DNA from: Methylocapsa sp. D3K7
GTDB taxonomy: Bacteria > Pseudomonadota > Alphaproteobacteria > Rhizobiales > Beijerinckiaceae
Direction: 5' to 3'
NCBI RefSeq assembly: GCF_029855125.1
Contig: NZ_CP123229.1
Span: forward strand, 2,393,501 to 2,457,500
DNA: 64,000 bases
The stretch's first letter is position 1, and every line of letters begins with the position of its first letter. The translations under genes were made by a program, and so were the position numbers. This document shows positions 27,030 through 36,774 of this stretch, in pieces. The notes below the pieces were generated by a model. That model made no database searches. It had not been told where the DNA came from and saw only the letters and a list, made by a program, of their open reading frames with translations.

Positions 27030-28070
27030 ATGATTCATCCGCCATTTTCGAATGTTGCTCTCTGGATCGGTATCGCGTTCTGCATCGCGCAGACCGGCAT
27101 ATTTTCGGGACTGAACCTGGCACTTTTTAGCGTCAGCAAATTGCGTCTGGAGATTGAGGCTGCTAGTGGGAATGGGGATGCCGTCAAGATGCTTGCTCTG
27201 CGCGCAGATTCCAATTTCACTTTGGCAACAATTCTTTGGGGTAACGTCGCTACCAACGTGCTTCTGACCTTGTTGTCCGAATCGGTCTTGGCGGGCATAG
27301 GTGCGTTCGTATTCTCGACTGTTGCCATCACCTTTCTGGGCGAGATAATTCCGCAGGCCTACTTCTCGCGAAATGCGTTACGTATTGCTGCCCGGTTTGC
27401 ACCCTTCCTTAAGTTCTACCAGGTTATGCTGTTCGCGATCGCAAAACCCACTGCACTGTTCCTCAACTGGTGGCTGGGGCCGGAAAGTATCGCGTTGCTT
27501 CGTGAGCGGGATTTCCGGGCGCTCCTGTCGAGGCACGTGGAAGCCGAAGGCACCGAAGTCGGAAGACTGGAAGCGACCGGCGCACAGAACTTTCTCGTCC
27601 TTGACGATATCGCCGTGCTGGAGGAGGGGGAGCCTGTTGACCCCCGGAGCATCGTCTCCCTGCCAATCGTGAGCGGATGGCCCGTGTTGCCGGCGTTCGA
27701 ACGCACGCCGAGCGATTCGTTCCTACAGCAACTTGATGCTTCCGGAAAAAAGTGGGTTATTTTTGTTGACGACGCGGGATTGCCCCGCATGGTTCTGGAT
27801 GCACACCATTTTCTGCGGGATGTGCTCTTCAACGAAGTCTCGGTTGGGCCGGAGCCCTATTGGCATCGCCCGATCGTCATCACCGGCATGGGCACGCGAC
27901 TAGGGGACGTTATTGGCCTCATGAAGATGAAGCCAGAACATCCTGAAGATGATGTTATCGACCACGATTTGATCCTGGTGTGGGGAGAGCAAAAGCGCAT
28001 CATCACCGGCGCCGACCTTTTGGGACGGCTCTTGCGTGGAATCACCACAAGGGAAGTCAGGCAGAATTGA
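27030..28070 (+). CDS. CNNM/DUF21-domain membrane protein (CorB/CorC-like)
   Basis: 346 aa from the ATG at 27030 (MIHPPFSNVALWIGIAFC). The N-terminal 170 residues form the CNNM transmembrane domain with SGLNLALFSVSKLRLE and the TILWGNVATNVLLTLLSE and TFLGEIIPQAYFSR blocks. The C-terminal part has a CBS-like cytosolic region (WPVLPAFERTPSDSFLQQLD). Related proteins move or sense Mg2+ or Co2+. With the MgtA-like ATPase at 31.4 kb it suggests divalent-metal handling among the cargo genes. Confidence 0.8.
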   Translation: MIHPPFSNVALWIGIAFCIAQTGIFSGLNLALFSVSKLRLEIEAASGNGDAVKMLALRADSNFTLATILWGNVATNVLLTLLSESVLAGIGAFVFSTVAITFLGEIIPQAYFSRNALRIAARFAPFLKFYQVMLFAIAKPTALFLNWWLGPESIALLRERDFRALLSRHVEAEGTEVGRLEATGAQNFLVLDDIAVLEEGEPVDPRSIVSLPIVSGWPVLPAFERTPSDSFLQQLDASGKKWVIFVDDAGLPRMVLDAHHFLRDVLFNEVSVGPEPYWHRPIVITGMGTRLGDVIGLMKMKPEHPEDDVIDHDLILVWGEQKRIITGADLLGRLLRGITTREVRQN

Positions 28071-28278
28071 AGGGCGATGACGCAGAACAATACAGCCACT
28101 GCACATTCGATGCCGGAGAGTAGCTCAAACCGGCTTGGGAAATGTGTATTCTTGGACCAAGAAGGGCTGGACCAGTTATTTGGCGCCGGCATCGAAGCGA
28201 GCAGGGCCAATGTCCGAAATCCGACATAATTGATTTGGCTCAAAGTGACTTGGCTGTCATGGTGACAAACTGGCTTTC

Positions 28279-28299
28279 TTGACAAGTAAAACTCGCCAA
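28279..28299. repeat. 21-nt direct repeat, copy B (possible promoter element)
   Basis: Identical to 24950-24970. Lies 87 nt before the DUF3309-like gene at 28387. See copy A. Confidence 0.4.
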
Positions 28300-28386
28300 A
28301 TGTGTTGTGAATGGATTCGTTCGAGCAGAGCGGGTGACGTGCGTCCATCTACTTGACGCGTAGAGTCTAACTCGGGAGATAATGCT

Positions 28387-28551
28387 ATGTCGCTTGGAAC
28401 TATCCTCCTCATCGTATTGGTAATCGCGTTGCTCGGGGGCTTTAGCGGGCTTGGGGGCGGGCCTTTCTACGGGACCGGCTATTACGGCGGCGGCGGACTC
28501 GGCCTGATACTCATTGTCGTGCTGATTTTGGTTTTGCTCGGCAGGCTTTGA
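28387..28551 (+). CDS. DUF3309-like 54-aa membrane peptide
   Basis: Two spans (TILLIVLVIALLGGF; GLILIVVLILVLLGRL) around a Gly/Tyr linker (GGGPFYGTGYYGGGG). GGGAG stands 10 nt before the ATG. Very similar to the peptide at 36775-36939, both starting MSLG and ending GRL. Confidence 0.75.
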   Translation: MSLGTILLIVLVIALLGGFSGLGGGPFYGTGYYGGGGLGLILIVVLILVLLGRL

Positions 28552-28850
28552 ACTGCCAGGGCAGTGTGCCCTGTGTAGCTCTCCTCGAAATCGGCTCTAA
28601 ATGCGCTCCTGTTCATTGTCGAGGCTTCATGCACCGGGCAACGGCGGCGTCGATCGCATCGACGATGATGCGGCTGACGCGATCGGTGATGAATTCCGTG
28701 ACCGATGTGCGCCGAAGCAAAGACAGCTCTCTCGTACCGTCGGAGCCTGAAATCGGACAATTTTTCTCCTTAATATCTCCCAGCACATGTCAATTGCACT
28801 CCGCGATAACATTTTCATCAAAATCTTTTTCAACGGACATCATTTTCGGC

Positions 28851-28876
28851 GCAACCCGAACCCAGATCGTCGCGTT
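28851..28876 (+). promoter_or_regulatory. Possible EcfG-type stress promoter of csbD
   Basis: GCAAC, 17 nt, then CGTT, 53 nt before the CsbD start. The alphaproteobacterial general stress sigma factor EcfG reads GGAAC-N16-17-CGTT, so one base differs. Plausible because CsbD genes belong to that regulon. The rest of 28552-28929 holds no gene that I can support. Confidence 0.35.
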
Positions 28877-28929
28877 GACTAGATGCAGAGCGGGAGTACG
28901 CGCTGCCGCAATTCTTCAGGAGACCAATC

Positions 28930-29121
28930 ATGAGCAGCACTACCGACAAGATCAAAGGCATGGCCAACGAGGCTGCGGGCGCGATCAAGCAGGGAGCCGG
29001 AAAGGCTGTAGGCAACCCCAACCTTGAGGTTAAGGGCGCTTTGCAGAAAGGCAAGGGCGAAGCGCAGGAGGCCGTAGGCAAGGTCAAGGATGCCGTCAAA
29101 AAAGTCATCGACAAGGCCTGA
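28930..29121 (+). CDS. csbD: CsbD-family general stress protein
   Basis: 63 aa, AGGAG seven bases before the ATG. Typical repeated helical pattern: TTDKIKGMANEAAGAIKQGA and then QKGKGEAQEAVGKVKDAVKK. Small soluble protein made under general stress; mechanism unknown. Rich in Lys and Ala, no Cys or Trp. Confidence 0.9.
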   Translation: MSSTTDKIKGMANEAAGAIKQGAGKAVGNPNLEVKGALQKGKGEAQEAVGKVKDAVKKVIDKA

Positions 29122-29184
29122 GCTTAGCTTAGCTTAGCTTAGCTTAGTCTGAGCATAAAAAAGCGACCTGGTCGGGCTCTTTTT
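29121..29184 (+). terminator. AGCTT tandem repeat followed by a terminator-like hairpin
   Basis: Five perfect copies of AGCTT (29121-29145) start in the csbD stop codon region. Then AAAAAGCGACC and GGGCTCTTTTT (29157-29184) can pair as an imperfect stem with a T-run, a likely rho-independent terminator for csbD. Confidence 0.5.
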
Positions 29185-29760
29185 GCTGACCCGGACGTAT
29201 CGTATCCAGCATAAACTTGGTGATGGTGTCCCTGGTGAACGGGTGTCGTGTTCAGAGTTTTTTGAACATCGAAGGGCGTAGAATTTGGCTCGTCGACCTG
29301 CTGAGGCATTGTCAGAATGGGCGCCTCATTTTTTGCCCCATCCCAATGCGGATCAATGCTTCTATATTTTTGCGTCGTGCTTGCACCGTTCGATCATACT
29401 CAAAATCATTGCCGAATACGTCACTCGAAATCCGCATCTTTATCCCGAAAGGATATTGATCTCAGTGGAGAAAATCCCAGGCGCCTTGGCCCTTTTTGCG
29501 ATGTGATAAAACTCTGCGGCCTGGCTTCTCGATGGAACCTTCGATTATGCCTTGTATTGTTCCATCGGCTCTTGCCCTTAACAGAGTGGTCGTGATTCTG
29601 ATGACGTTGATTTGGTATATTCGCGACGTTTGAGCACAGCTTTGGCGACAACAGGAATGGCGATGAAAAGGTAATAATAACATACTTTCAGTTCGTTGGC
29701 TTGAAACGAGCCTCTTCGACGTTATCGTCGTACGGGTTCTGGCGAGCCGGGAGAGGCGCT
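29185..29760. other. Intergenic or decayed, no supported gene
   Basis: About 575 nt. One plus frame near 29320-29506 contains LKIIAEYVTRNPHLYPERIL, which faintly recalls Rap1a/Tai-type periplasmic proteins, but no start or N-terminal part fits. I treat it as possible debris. Confidence 0.25.
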
Positions 29761-30657
29761 ATGGTTGATAGGTTTAACCCCGAATTTGATTCTCGAGCCG
29801 AAAACACCGTGGCGGATATGGTGACCGTCGAACTTCAATCTGGAACCGAAGTGGCCGAAGAGGCTCAAGTTCCTGCTGTTTCCTGGGCTGCAATCGTAGC
29901 GGGCGGCGTTGCTTCCGCTGCCTTGACACTTGTGCTCCTGGCGTTCGGCGCGGGTATCGGTTTGTCCGCCGTCTCCCCCTGGGCAAATTCAGGGATTTCC
30001 TCCACCACATTCAATTTTGGGGCCGGCGTATACCTTTGCATCATCGCAGTGATGGCGTCTAGCATCGGCGGTTATCTCGCGGGGCGTTTGCGCACCAAAT
30101 GGGTCGGCGTTCATACCCACGAAGTCTATTTTCGTGACACGGCGCATGGCTTTCTCGCCTGGGCATTTGCCACGGTCCTCAGCGTGGCGGTGCTAGCTTC
30201 CGCGGCGGCGAATATTGTTAGCGCCGCGGCGGTTGGCTTTACCCCAGCGATTGGATCCGCCGGAAGTCAATCGGCTGGGCCCATGGCCGGCTTCGTGGAT
30301 CTGTTGTTGCGCGCAAATCCCCCTATAACGCGGAGCGACGCAGGTGACGTCATGACCGCGCGCGGTGAGTTTGATCGCCTCTTCACCTCCCATCTCAGCA
30401 CGGGGGAGGAGTTTTCCCCGGCAGACCGAACTTATTTGGCGCAGGTAGTCGCCGCGCTCACGGGAGTGAATCAGGCGGAGGCCGAAACACGTGTGTCCCA
30501 GGTGATTGCGCAGGCCAAGAACGCCGTCGACAGCGCGCGCAAGGCCGGTGCGCGATTTGCTCTCTGGTTGACCGCCTCGCTATTGCTCGGGGCTTTCTCC
30601 GCGAGCCTTGCTGCCACAGAAGGAGGGGGCCTTCGCGACGGGACTTGGAAGTATTAG
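29761..30657 (+). CDS. Conserved membrane protein of unknown function
   Basis: 298 aa from the ATG at 29761 (GAGAGGCGCT before it). Four spans are likely: AAIVAGGVASAALTLVLLAF, GAGVYLCIIAVMASSIGGYL, FLAWAFATVLSVAVLASAAA and a C-terminal LWLTASLLLGAFSASLAA. A soluble helical part of about 80 residues (EEFSPADRTYLAQVVAAL) lies before the last span. I have seen this layout in Hyphomicrobiales beside small membrane peptides, as here. Confidence 0.65.
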   Translation: MVDRFNPEFDSRAENTVADMVTVELQSGTEVAEEAQVPAVSWAAIVAGGVASAALTLVLLAFGAGIGLSAVSPWANSGISSTTFNFGAGVYLCIIAVMASSIGGYLAGRLRTKWVGVHTHEVYFRDTAHGFLAWAFATVLSVAVLASAAANIVSAAAVGFTPAIGSAGSQSAGPMAGFVDLLLRANPPITRSDAGDVMTARGEFDRLFTSHLSTGEEFSPADRTYLAQVVAALTGVNQAEAETRVSQVIAQAKNAVDSARKAGARFALWLTASLLLGAFSASLAATEGGGLRDGTWKY

Positions 30658-30703
30658 GTCGCGGCATTGTTGGAACCATCAAGCTGACTTGAAAGGAAGC
30701 ATT

Positions 30704-30781
30704 ATGGGCCGTTCAATTCTTCTTTGGCTACTAGGCGTGCCGATACCGATCATTATCCTGCTGGCTCTTATGCACCGGTAG
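30704..30781 (+). CDS. 25-aa single-span membrane peptide
   Basis: Reads MGRSILLWLLGVPIPIIILL and ALMHR, with AAAGGA seven bases before the ATG. Directly downstream of the membrane protein (46 nt) and surely cotranscribed. Such peptides are usually missed because of length. Confidence 0.6.
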   Translation: MGRSILLWLLGVPIPIIILLALMHR

Positions 30782-31061
30782 AGGATGCCGCTTCACGACT
30801 ATACGAGGATTTAACGCCCTCACTCTGTGGCGGCATCCATTGCGCTAAACCGACGCTCTTGAAACGATGCATCTCATGATTGTCGTCGCGTCGGTTGATG
30901 CGAATTCCTGGCTCGATTGTTCGGCGTTGCCAATGCTCGTCCCAAGCGGCAATCTCCGCTTCGAAATCGGGTATTGCGAGGATGTCAGTTAAATGACCCG
31001 GACAATAGGCCCGACGTGCTCGACGGAGGGCCGCGTGACGGAAGCCTAATGCTGACAGCAT
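30768..31061 (-). pseudogene. Possible transposase C-terminal remnant
   Basis: The stretch HLTDILAIPDFEAEIAAWDE recalls the C-terminus of IS630-type transposases (EIAAW followed by an Arg/Asn-rich helix), but the continuation does not keep the motif. Could also be chance coding. The gap from here to 31412 contains no other gene. Confidence 0.2.
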
Positions 31062-31412
31062 GAGTTCTAGATTTCTTTACTCCCGTCGGAAATGAGTCAG
31101 ATCCAGCTTGTGGATAGCTGAGTTGGCTGTCGCGTCGCCCAGAGGATTTTGGTCGTGGACACGGCGAATGATGATCGGGCAGCCTGCGGAGGGGGATCGC
31201 AAGTCATCCGTGAGACGACGTGCGTTCTTAGAAGCAGCGGCATATAAATTAGGAGGGTCAGGGCCGCGAGGGTCGAGATTCGCTTCTTGGCGCACCGTGG
31301 TCGTTCATACGCATGCGCATTGCCGTCGCAGCTTGGAACAGATACCGGATGACAGACAATCCCTGGCGCTTTTATGTTGTATCTGGATCGGCATTCGAAG
31401 GAACGACAGCCA

Positions 31413-34052
31413 ATGAAAGCCGCTCGTGAACGTAAAGAAGTGAGAGCGCCCAATCGCGATGGCGCCAAGGACGCCGCAAATGGCGAACTTGGCCCTGAAG
31501 AAATCTGGAAGGAGCCGGTTAAGCGTCTGCTGATCCGACTTGCGACAACCTCTGCGGGCCTTGATAACGCAGAGGCGAAATTGCGGTTGACGACCTTTGG
31601 ACCCAACGACGCGGCAACCGTCAAGCGTTCGCCGCTCTGGCTGCAGTTTTTCACCCGCTTCCGCAACCCGCTGGTCATCATCCTGCTCGTTGCGAGCGGG
31701 TTATCCGCGGCAACCGGCGACGTCGCAAGCTTCCTCATCGTCGTGTCGATTGTCACGATCAGCATAACTCTTGATTTTGTCCAGGAAGTGCGTGCTCAGA
31801 ATGCGGTTGAGGCTCTGCGCCGGACGGTGGCGGTGCAGGCAACGGTGCGGCGGCGCAACGGCGCTAGCCTGTCTGTCCCGATCGACCAACTGGTCCCAGG
31901 CGACATAGTCGAGCTGATTGCTGGCGATCTCGTTCCTGCGGACTCGCGGCTGCTCGAAAGCCGCGATCTTTTCATCAACCAGGCTCTCCTCACGGGCGAG
32001 CCCTACCCGGCCGAGAAGCAAGCAAGCGATGAAGCCCTGGGTACAGAGAACCCTGCCGGAGCGTCGAACGCCGTCTTTGCCGGAACCTCCGTGATCAGCG
32101 GCACCGCAACGATTGTAATCTGCCGAACCGGCGGCAAGACGGCGCTTGGCCATCTCGCGACGAGCCTTGCGGAAAAGCCGCCGGCCACTGCATTTGCGGT
32201 CGGCATCCGCCATTTTGGCATGCTGATCATGCGCCTTACAGTGTTGATGGTGCTATTCGTCTTGGTGGTGAACATCTCTTTTCATCGGCCAGCGCTGGAG
32301 TCACTGATGTTCGCATTGGCCCTCGCTGTCGGTCTAACACCTGAGCTGCTGCCGATGATCGTGACAATCACACTTGCGCGTTCGGCGATGGAGCTGTCCA
32401 AGCGAAAGGTAATCGTAAAGCGCCTCTCTGCAATCCACGATCTCGGCGCCATGAACATATTGTGCACCGACAAGACCGGCACGCTGACTGAAGCCGCGAT
32501 CAAACTCGTCCGCACGATCGACGGGCGCGGCGCCGAGAGTGAGGCCGCCTACGCCTATGCCTATATCAACAGCCAGTTCGAGAGCGGCATGAAAAGCCCG
32601 CTCGATGAGGCGATCCTTACCGCCCATCCGTTCGACATGACGGGCTGGCAGAAGATCGACGAAGTACCGTTCGATTTCGAGCGCCGGCGGGTCTCAGTCC
32701 TGGTTGAGCACGACGCCAAGCGCCGTCTCATTGTGAAGGGCGCCCCGGAGGACCTACTGCGGCTTTCGGGGCGATACGAGGGCGCGGATGGAGTAGAGCA
32801 GCCGCTTGATCCCGAGACGCGCCACATCTTCGAGGCTACCCTTGACGCGCTCGGCGCGCAGGGATTCCGCGCGCTCGGTATAGCAAGCCGCGGTGTCGAT
32901 GGGAGCCATGATACCGCTGCGATCACCGATGAGAGCAACCTTGTGTTCTCCGGTTTTGCTGTTTTCCTCGATCCTCCAAAGGCAAGCGCCGGCGCTACGA
33001 TCCAGGCAATGGCGGCTGCGGGTGTCTCCGTGAAGGTGCTGACAGGGGACAATGAGATTGTGACCCGACATGTCTTTACCGAGATCGGCGTCCCTGTCAC
33101 GGGAGTGCTCACCGGTGACGCGTTGACGCATCTCTCGGAAGAGGCGCTGCTCGGTCAGTTGCCACGGGTCAACTTGTTTTGCCGAATCAACCCACAGCAG
33201 AAGCTTCGGATCCTGCTGGCGCTGAAGCGGCTCGGCCATGTCGTCGGCTTCTTGGGCGACGGCATCAACGATGCACCGGCGTTGCATGCCGCGGACGTTG
33301 GGATCTCGGTCGACGGCGCCGCCGATGTTGCGCGTGCGGCCGCCGATTTGATCCTGCTCGAGCATGATCTTTCGGTCGTGCGCGAGGCAGTAGTCGGCGG
33401 ACGCAAGACGGTCCAGAACGTGTCCAAATACGTCTTGATGGGATCGAGTTCCAATTTTGGCAACATGTTCAGCATGGCGGGAGCTGCACTGTTTTTGCCG
33501 TTCCTGCCGATGCTGCCGATCCAGATTTTGCTGAACAACCTGCTCTACGACGTGTCGGAGATCGCGATTCCGTTCGATCAAGTTGATGAGGAAGCCATTG
33601 CCTCGCCTGTGAAATGGGACGTTAAGTTTATCGAGCATTTCATGCTGGTCTTCGGGCCGGTCAGCTCCGTCTTCGATTTTCTTACCTTTTACGCTCTCTT
33701 GCATGTGTTTGGCGCCGGCGAGGCGCTTTTTCATACCGGCTGGTTCATGGAGTCGATGACGACCCAGGTGCTGGTGGTCTTCGCCATCCGAACGCGGCGG
33801 TGGTTCTTCCGGAGCAGGCCGAACGGGTTCCTCGTCTCTATGGCGGTTGCGGTTGTCGCCGTAGCGATCGGTCTTCCACTACTCCCGATCGGCGGATGGT
33901 TTGGGTTCGTAGCGCCGCCGCCGCTCTTCTTCGTCTTCCTCATCGGCGCGACGATCGCGTATCTAGCGCTCGTCGAAATAACCAAGCGCATTTTCTACCA
34001 CTTCACCGCCACACGCTCCCCGCGGGCCCCCATGGACATTGTGCCCGGATAG
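31413..34052 (+). CDS. mgtA: Mg2+-type P-type ATPase (MgtA/MgtB family)
   Basis: 879 aa from the ATG at 31413 (AAGGAACGACAGCCA upstream). P-type ATPase with the phosphorylation site DKTGTLTEA, the actuator loop LLTGEPYPAEKQA (the usual TGES is TGEP here), the hinge LTGDNEIVTRHV and GDGINDAPALHAADVGIS. The set LFCRINPQQKLRIL and the long C-terminal membrane part fit the magnesium-importing subfamily. Uses ATP to bring Mg2+ (or Ni2+) into the cell. It lies between stress genes and an IS5 element that inserted 25 nt behind the stop. Confidence 0.85.
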   Translation: MKAARERKEVRAPNRDGAKDAANGELGPEEIWKEPVKRLLIRLATTSAGLDNAEAKLRLTTFGPNDAATVKRSPLWLQFFTRFRNPLVIILLVASGLSAATGDVASFLIVVSIVTISITLDFVQEVRAQNAVEALRRTVAVQATVRRRNGASLSVPIDQLVPGDIVELIAGDLVPADSRLLESRDLFINQALLTGEPYPAEKQASDEALGTENPAGASNAVFAGTSVISGTATIVICRTGGKTALGHLATSLAEKPPATAFAVGIRHFGMLIMRLTVLMVLFVLVVNISFHRPALESLMFALALAVGLTPELLPMIVTITLARSAMELSKRKVIVKRLSAIHDLGAMNILCTDKTGTLTEAAIKLVRTIDGRGAESEAAYAYAYINSQFESGMKSPLDEAILTAHPFDMTGWQKIDEVPFDFERRRVSVLVEHDAKRRLIVKGAPEDLLRLSGRYEGADGVEQPLDPETRHIFEATLDALGAQGFRALGIASRGVDGSHDTAAITDESNLVFSGFAVFLDPPKASAGATIQAMAAAGVSVKVLTGDNEIVTRHVFTEIGVPVTGVLTGDALTHLSEEALLGQLPRVNLFCRINPQQKLRILLALKRLGHVVGFLGDGINDAPALHAADVGISVDGAADVARAAADLILLEHDLSVVREAVVGGRKTVQNVSKYVLMGSSSNFGNMFSMAGAALFLPFLPMLPIQILLNNLLYDVSEIAIPFDQVDEEAIASPVKWDVKFIEHFMLVFGPVSSVFDFLTFYALLHVFGAGEALFHTGWFMESMTTQVLVVFAIRTRRWFFRSRPNGFLVSMAVAVVAVAIGLPLLPIGGWFGFVAPPPLFFVFLIGATIAYLALVEITKRIFYHFTATRSPRAPMDIVPG

Positions 34053-34076
34053 TTTCTTGGTGGGCCAGACGCTTAG

Positions 34077-35256
34077 GGAATCTCTGCAAAAGCGGGATTC
34101 CGACTGGCTTGCATTGCTGCTAAGGTTTCGTGGGCGAGACGAGGCGGGCTGGTGTGATGAAGCAGCTGACATTTTCGGCGACGGGTTTTGAGCGTTACGG
34201 TAAGACGACGCGGCGAGCGGCGTTTTTATCCGAGATGGAGCGGGTCGTGCCGTGGGCCGACATGTGCGGGCTGATCGCGCCGTTTTATCCGAAGCCCGGC
34301 AACGGGCTTCCGCCTTATGGCCTTGAGCGGATGCTGCGGATTTATTTTTTGCAGCAATGGTTCAACCTTTCCGACCCCGGCGTCGAGGAAGCGCTCTACG
34401 ACTCGGCGGCGATGCGTGATTTCGCAGGGATCGATCTTGGCCGCGAGGCGGCGCCTGATGAGACCACGATCTGCCGGTTCCGGCATTTGCTCGAGGCGCA
34501 CGACCTTGGCCGCCGTCTGTTCGAGGAAGCGCATCGGCATCTTGAGGCGAACGGGCTGAAGGTCTCGACCGGCACGATTGTCGACGCCACGATCATCCAT
34601 GCGCCATCCTCGACCAAGAACGCCAGCAAGACGCGCGATCCCGAGATGCATCAGACCCGCAAGGGCAACCAATGGTATTTCGGCATGAAGGCGCATATCG
34701 GCGTCGATAGCAAAACGAAGATCATCCATTCGGCCGCGGCGACGGCGGCGAACGTCGCCGACTGCCGTCTTCTGCCCGATCTTCTACACAGTGAGGAGAC
34801 CCGCGTGTGGGGCGATCAGGCCTATCGCGGCCAGCGCAACGTGATCGTCGAGCATGCGCCGCGCGCGCAAGACTTCACCAATCGCCGTTACAGGCAGAAG
34901 GGCGTTGTTAATGAGAACGACCGGGCAAAGAACCGGACAAAGTCGAAAGTCAGGGCCAAGGTCGAGCATGCATTCTTCGTGATCAAGCAGATTTTTGGTT
35001 TTGCCAGAGTTCGCTATCGCGGGCTGGACAAAAACGCGCATCGATTGTTTGTGACCTGCGCGCTCGCCAATCTCTACATGGCCCGGCGCCATTTGCTGCG
35101 GGCGCGCCTGACATAGCGCATCCAACCCGCAGGCCAACGCCTGCGCCCGCCGGGCGATCACCAAAACAGCATGAATCCCTGTCAATCATCCATCAACAAC
35201 GCCGTCACCGAAGAAAGTCGCCGTTCGATCAAATCAGCCGCTTACGCAGAGCTTCC
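34077..35256 (+). mobile_element. IS5-family element with TTAG target duplication
   Basis: 1180 bp. The inverted repeats read GGAATCTCTGCAAAAGCGG at the left and, inward from the right, GGAAGCTCTGCGTAAGCGG. Both sides are flanked by TTAG (34073-34076 and 35257-35260), a fit to the YTAR target of IS5. Ends, target repeat and transposase are all intact, so this copy looks recent and active. Confidence 0.85.
34157..35116 (+). CDS. IS5-family transposase
   Basis: 319 aa from the ATG at 34157. N-terminal part PPYGLERMLRIYFLQQWFNL is the IS5 signature region. Catalytic residues: Asp in VDATIIHAP, Asp in GDQAYRG, Glu in KVEHAFFVIKQIFG. No frameshift. Complete element. Confidence 0.9.
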   Translation: MKQLTFSATGFERYGKTTRRAAFLSEMERVVPWADMCGLIAPFYPKPGNGLPPYGLERMLRIYFLQQWFNLSDPGVEEALYDSAAMRDFAGIDLGREAAPDETTICRFRHLLEAHDLGRRLFEEAHRHLEANGLKVSTGTIVDATIIHAPSSTKNASKTRDPEMHQTRKGNQWYFGMKAHIGVDSKTKIIHSAAATAANVADCRLLPDLLHSEETRVWGDQAYRGQRNVIVEHAPRAQDFTNRRYRQKGVVNENDRAKNRTKSKVRAKVEHAFFVIKQIFGFARVRYRGLDKNAHRLFVTCALANLYMARRHLLRARLT

Positions 35257-35327
35257 TTAGAGGGGCACGCGTGTGAGCGTTTGCTATTGATATGCCTTGT
35301 TCCATAACTTTTGCGCGGTCCATAACT

Positions 35328-36029
35328 TCAGACAACCGTGCCGAAAATCTTCCCGATGCCAGCAGTTAAGGCCATCGCGAATGCGCCCCAGAATGTCACT
35401 CGGGCGGTGGCGCGCAGAACATTTGCGCCGCCGGCTCTCGCTCCAATCGCGCCCAGAAGAGCGAGAAAGCCCAACGACGCAGCTGACACAATGGGAACAA
35501 AGTTTCCCGTAGGGGATACGACAACCATGAGCAAGGGCATGGCAGCGCCTAATGAAAACATCGTGGCGGATGTCAGTGCGGCTTGCACAGGACGCGCGGT
35601 GGTGATTTCCGAAATCCCAAGCTCGTCGCGTGCGTGGGCAGTCAAGGCATCCTTCCTCATCAGTTGCTGGGCAACCTGCCGCGCAAGGGACTGATCCACG
35701 CCACGCTTGAGGTAGATTTCGGAAAGTTCGTCTAGCTCAAACTCAGGATTATCGCGAAGTTCCTTGCGCTCCCGATCGCGATCCGCCCGTTCCGTGTCGG
35801 ATTGCGAGCTGACGGATACATATTCGCCAGCGGCCATCGACATGGCGCCCGCCACCAGTCCGGCGACGCCGGCGATCAAGATATCGTGCCGCGTCGCGGC
35901 TGAAGCGGCAACTCCGACAATCAAGCTTGCGGTCGAGACAATCCCATCGTTGGCTCCGAGTACCGCTGCTCTCAACCACCCAATGCGGACCACGAGATGG
36001 TTCTCTGTGTGCAGGCGAAGACGGCTCAT
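35328..36029 (-). CDS. VIT1/CCC1-family Fe2+/Mn2+ transporter
   Basis: 233 aa. Starts HTENHLVVRIGWLRAAVLGA and continues NDGIVSTASLIVGVAAS, the first-span signature of the family. Five spans with a cytosolic helical insert (QSDTERADRDRERKELR ... ELSEIYLKRG) that binds metal in plant VIT1. Ends in two spans (TSATMFSLGAAMPLLMVVV; VTFWGAFAMALTAGIGKIFG). Removes ferrous iron or manganese from the cytosol. Confidence 0.85.
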   Translation of the reverse strand: MSRLRLHTENHLVVRIGWLRAAVLGANDGIVSTASLIVGVAASAATRHDILIAGVAGLVAGAMSMAAGEYVSVSSQSDTERADRDRERKELRDNPEFELDELSEIYLKRGVDQSLARQVAQQLMRKDALTAHARDELGISEITTARPVQAALTSATMFSLGAAMPLLMVVVSPTGNFVPIVSAASLGFLALLGAIGARAGGANVLRATARVTFWGAFAMALTAGIGKIFGTVV

Positions 36030-36774
36030 GTTTTCCTCTGATCACGCCTTCCGGCTCGTTGCGACCACCGCAATGTTAAAGATCGTCCCGAACAAGTGAA
36101 CTCCCGATGCAAGATCGAGGCACCGATCGTCCTCATCCGATTCGACGGACGCTGACGCGGTACTCAAGTATCGATCCCGTCTTAAGCCACCAGGTATCGT
36201 TTGAGGCCTCCCGCAGCAGAGCGCGTCCAGGTACACCAGATTGGCGTCGATGACGACTCCCGGCATTGTGACGATCCTGGTAGTTCACCTTTCCTGTGGT
36301 GACTGAAACATTGAGCTCGTCGGCTCCCGTCTGAACCAACTGGGTGGTCGCGGCGCAGCGTTGGCAGCCAGGAGCAAAAATGTTGGCATCGCTGAGCACC
36401 GCATCTACAGCATCACGTGCGAGGCAAGCGCACCAACGATACTTGAGCTGCCTGATCCACAGATCCGATTTTGCGCTTCGTCTGCTCCTTGGCGTGGCCG
36501 CAACGCGTCTGAAGCAGGCCGAGCAGTTTGCTGCGTTTGCCGTTGGCGAGTTCAACATTGTCATCAGTCAGCTTGCCCTAATGCGACCTATCCTTGCCAA
36601 TGGACAGCTTCCAATTTGCTTCGATTCATCCCAGTTCATGAATTATTCCTGCTAGCTTCCATTAAAGCGAGCCGCAATTAACGCCGAGCGTACCGGTTCG
36701 GCCCCGCTGTTGACGACTGGATGCCGCCAGCCTGGCGCAGATGCCGCGAATTGACGCTTCTTTCCCTTGTCAGA
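36030..36774. other. Intergenic, no gene seen
   Basis: About 745 nt. Minus-strand frames here (for example around 36133-36564) are open but lack family signs and a start with ribosome binding site. Part may be an eroded gene. Confidence 0.35.

Noticed and set aside
29121..29145. AGCTT repeat as a microsatellite phase switch
   Set aside because: It lies after the csbD stop, so changes in copy number would not alter a reading frame.
29217..29506. Rap1a/Tai-like stretch
   Set aside because: Only about 20 residues look alike, split between frames and without signal peptide or Cys pattern.
32754..33734. 326-codon minus frame opposite the Mg2+ ATPase gene
   Set aside because: The ATPase motifs on the plus strand are unbroken across this stretch.
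36133..36564. 143-codon minus frame between the VIT gene and the DUF3309-like peptide
   Set aside because: No start with ribosome binding site and no recognisable domain; a weak resemblance to BON-like strands was not enough.
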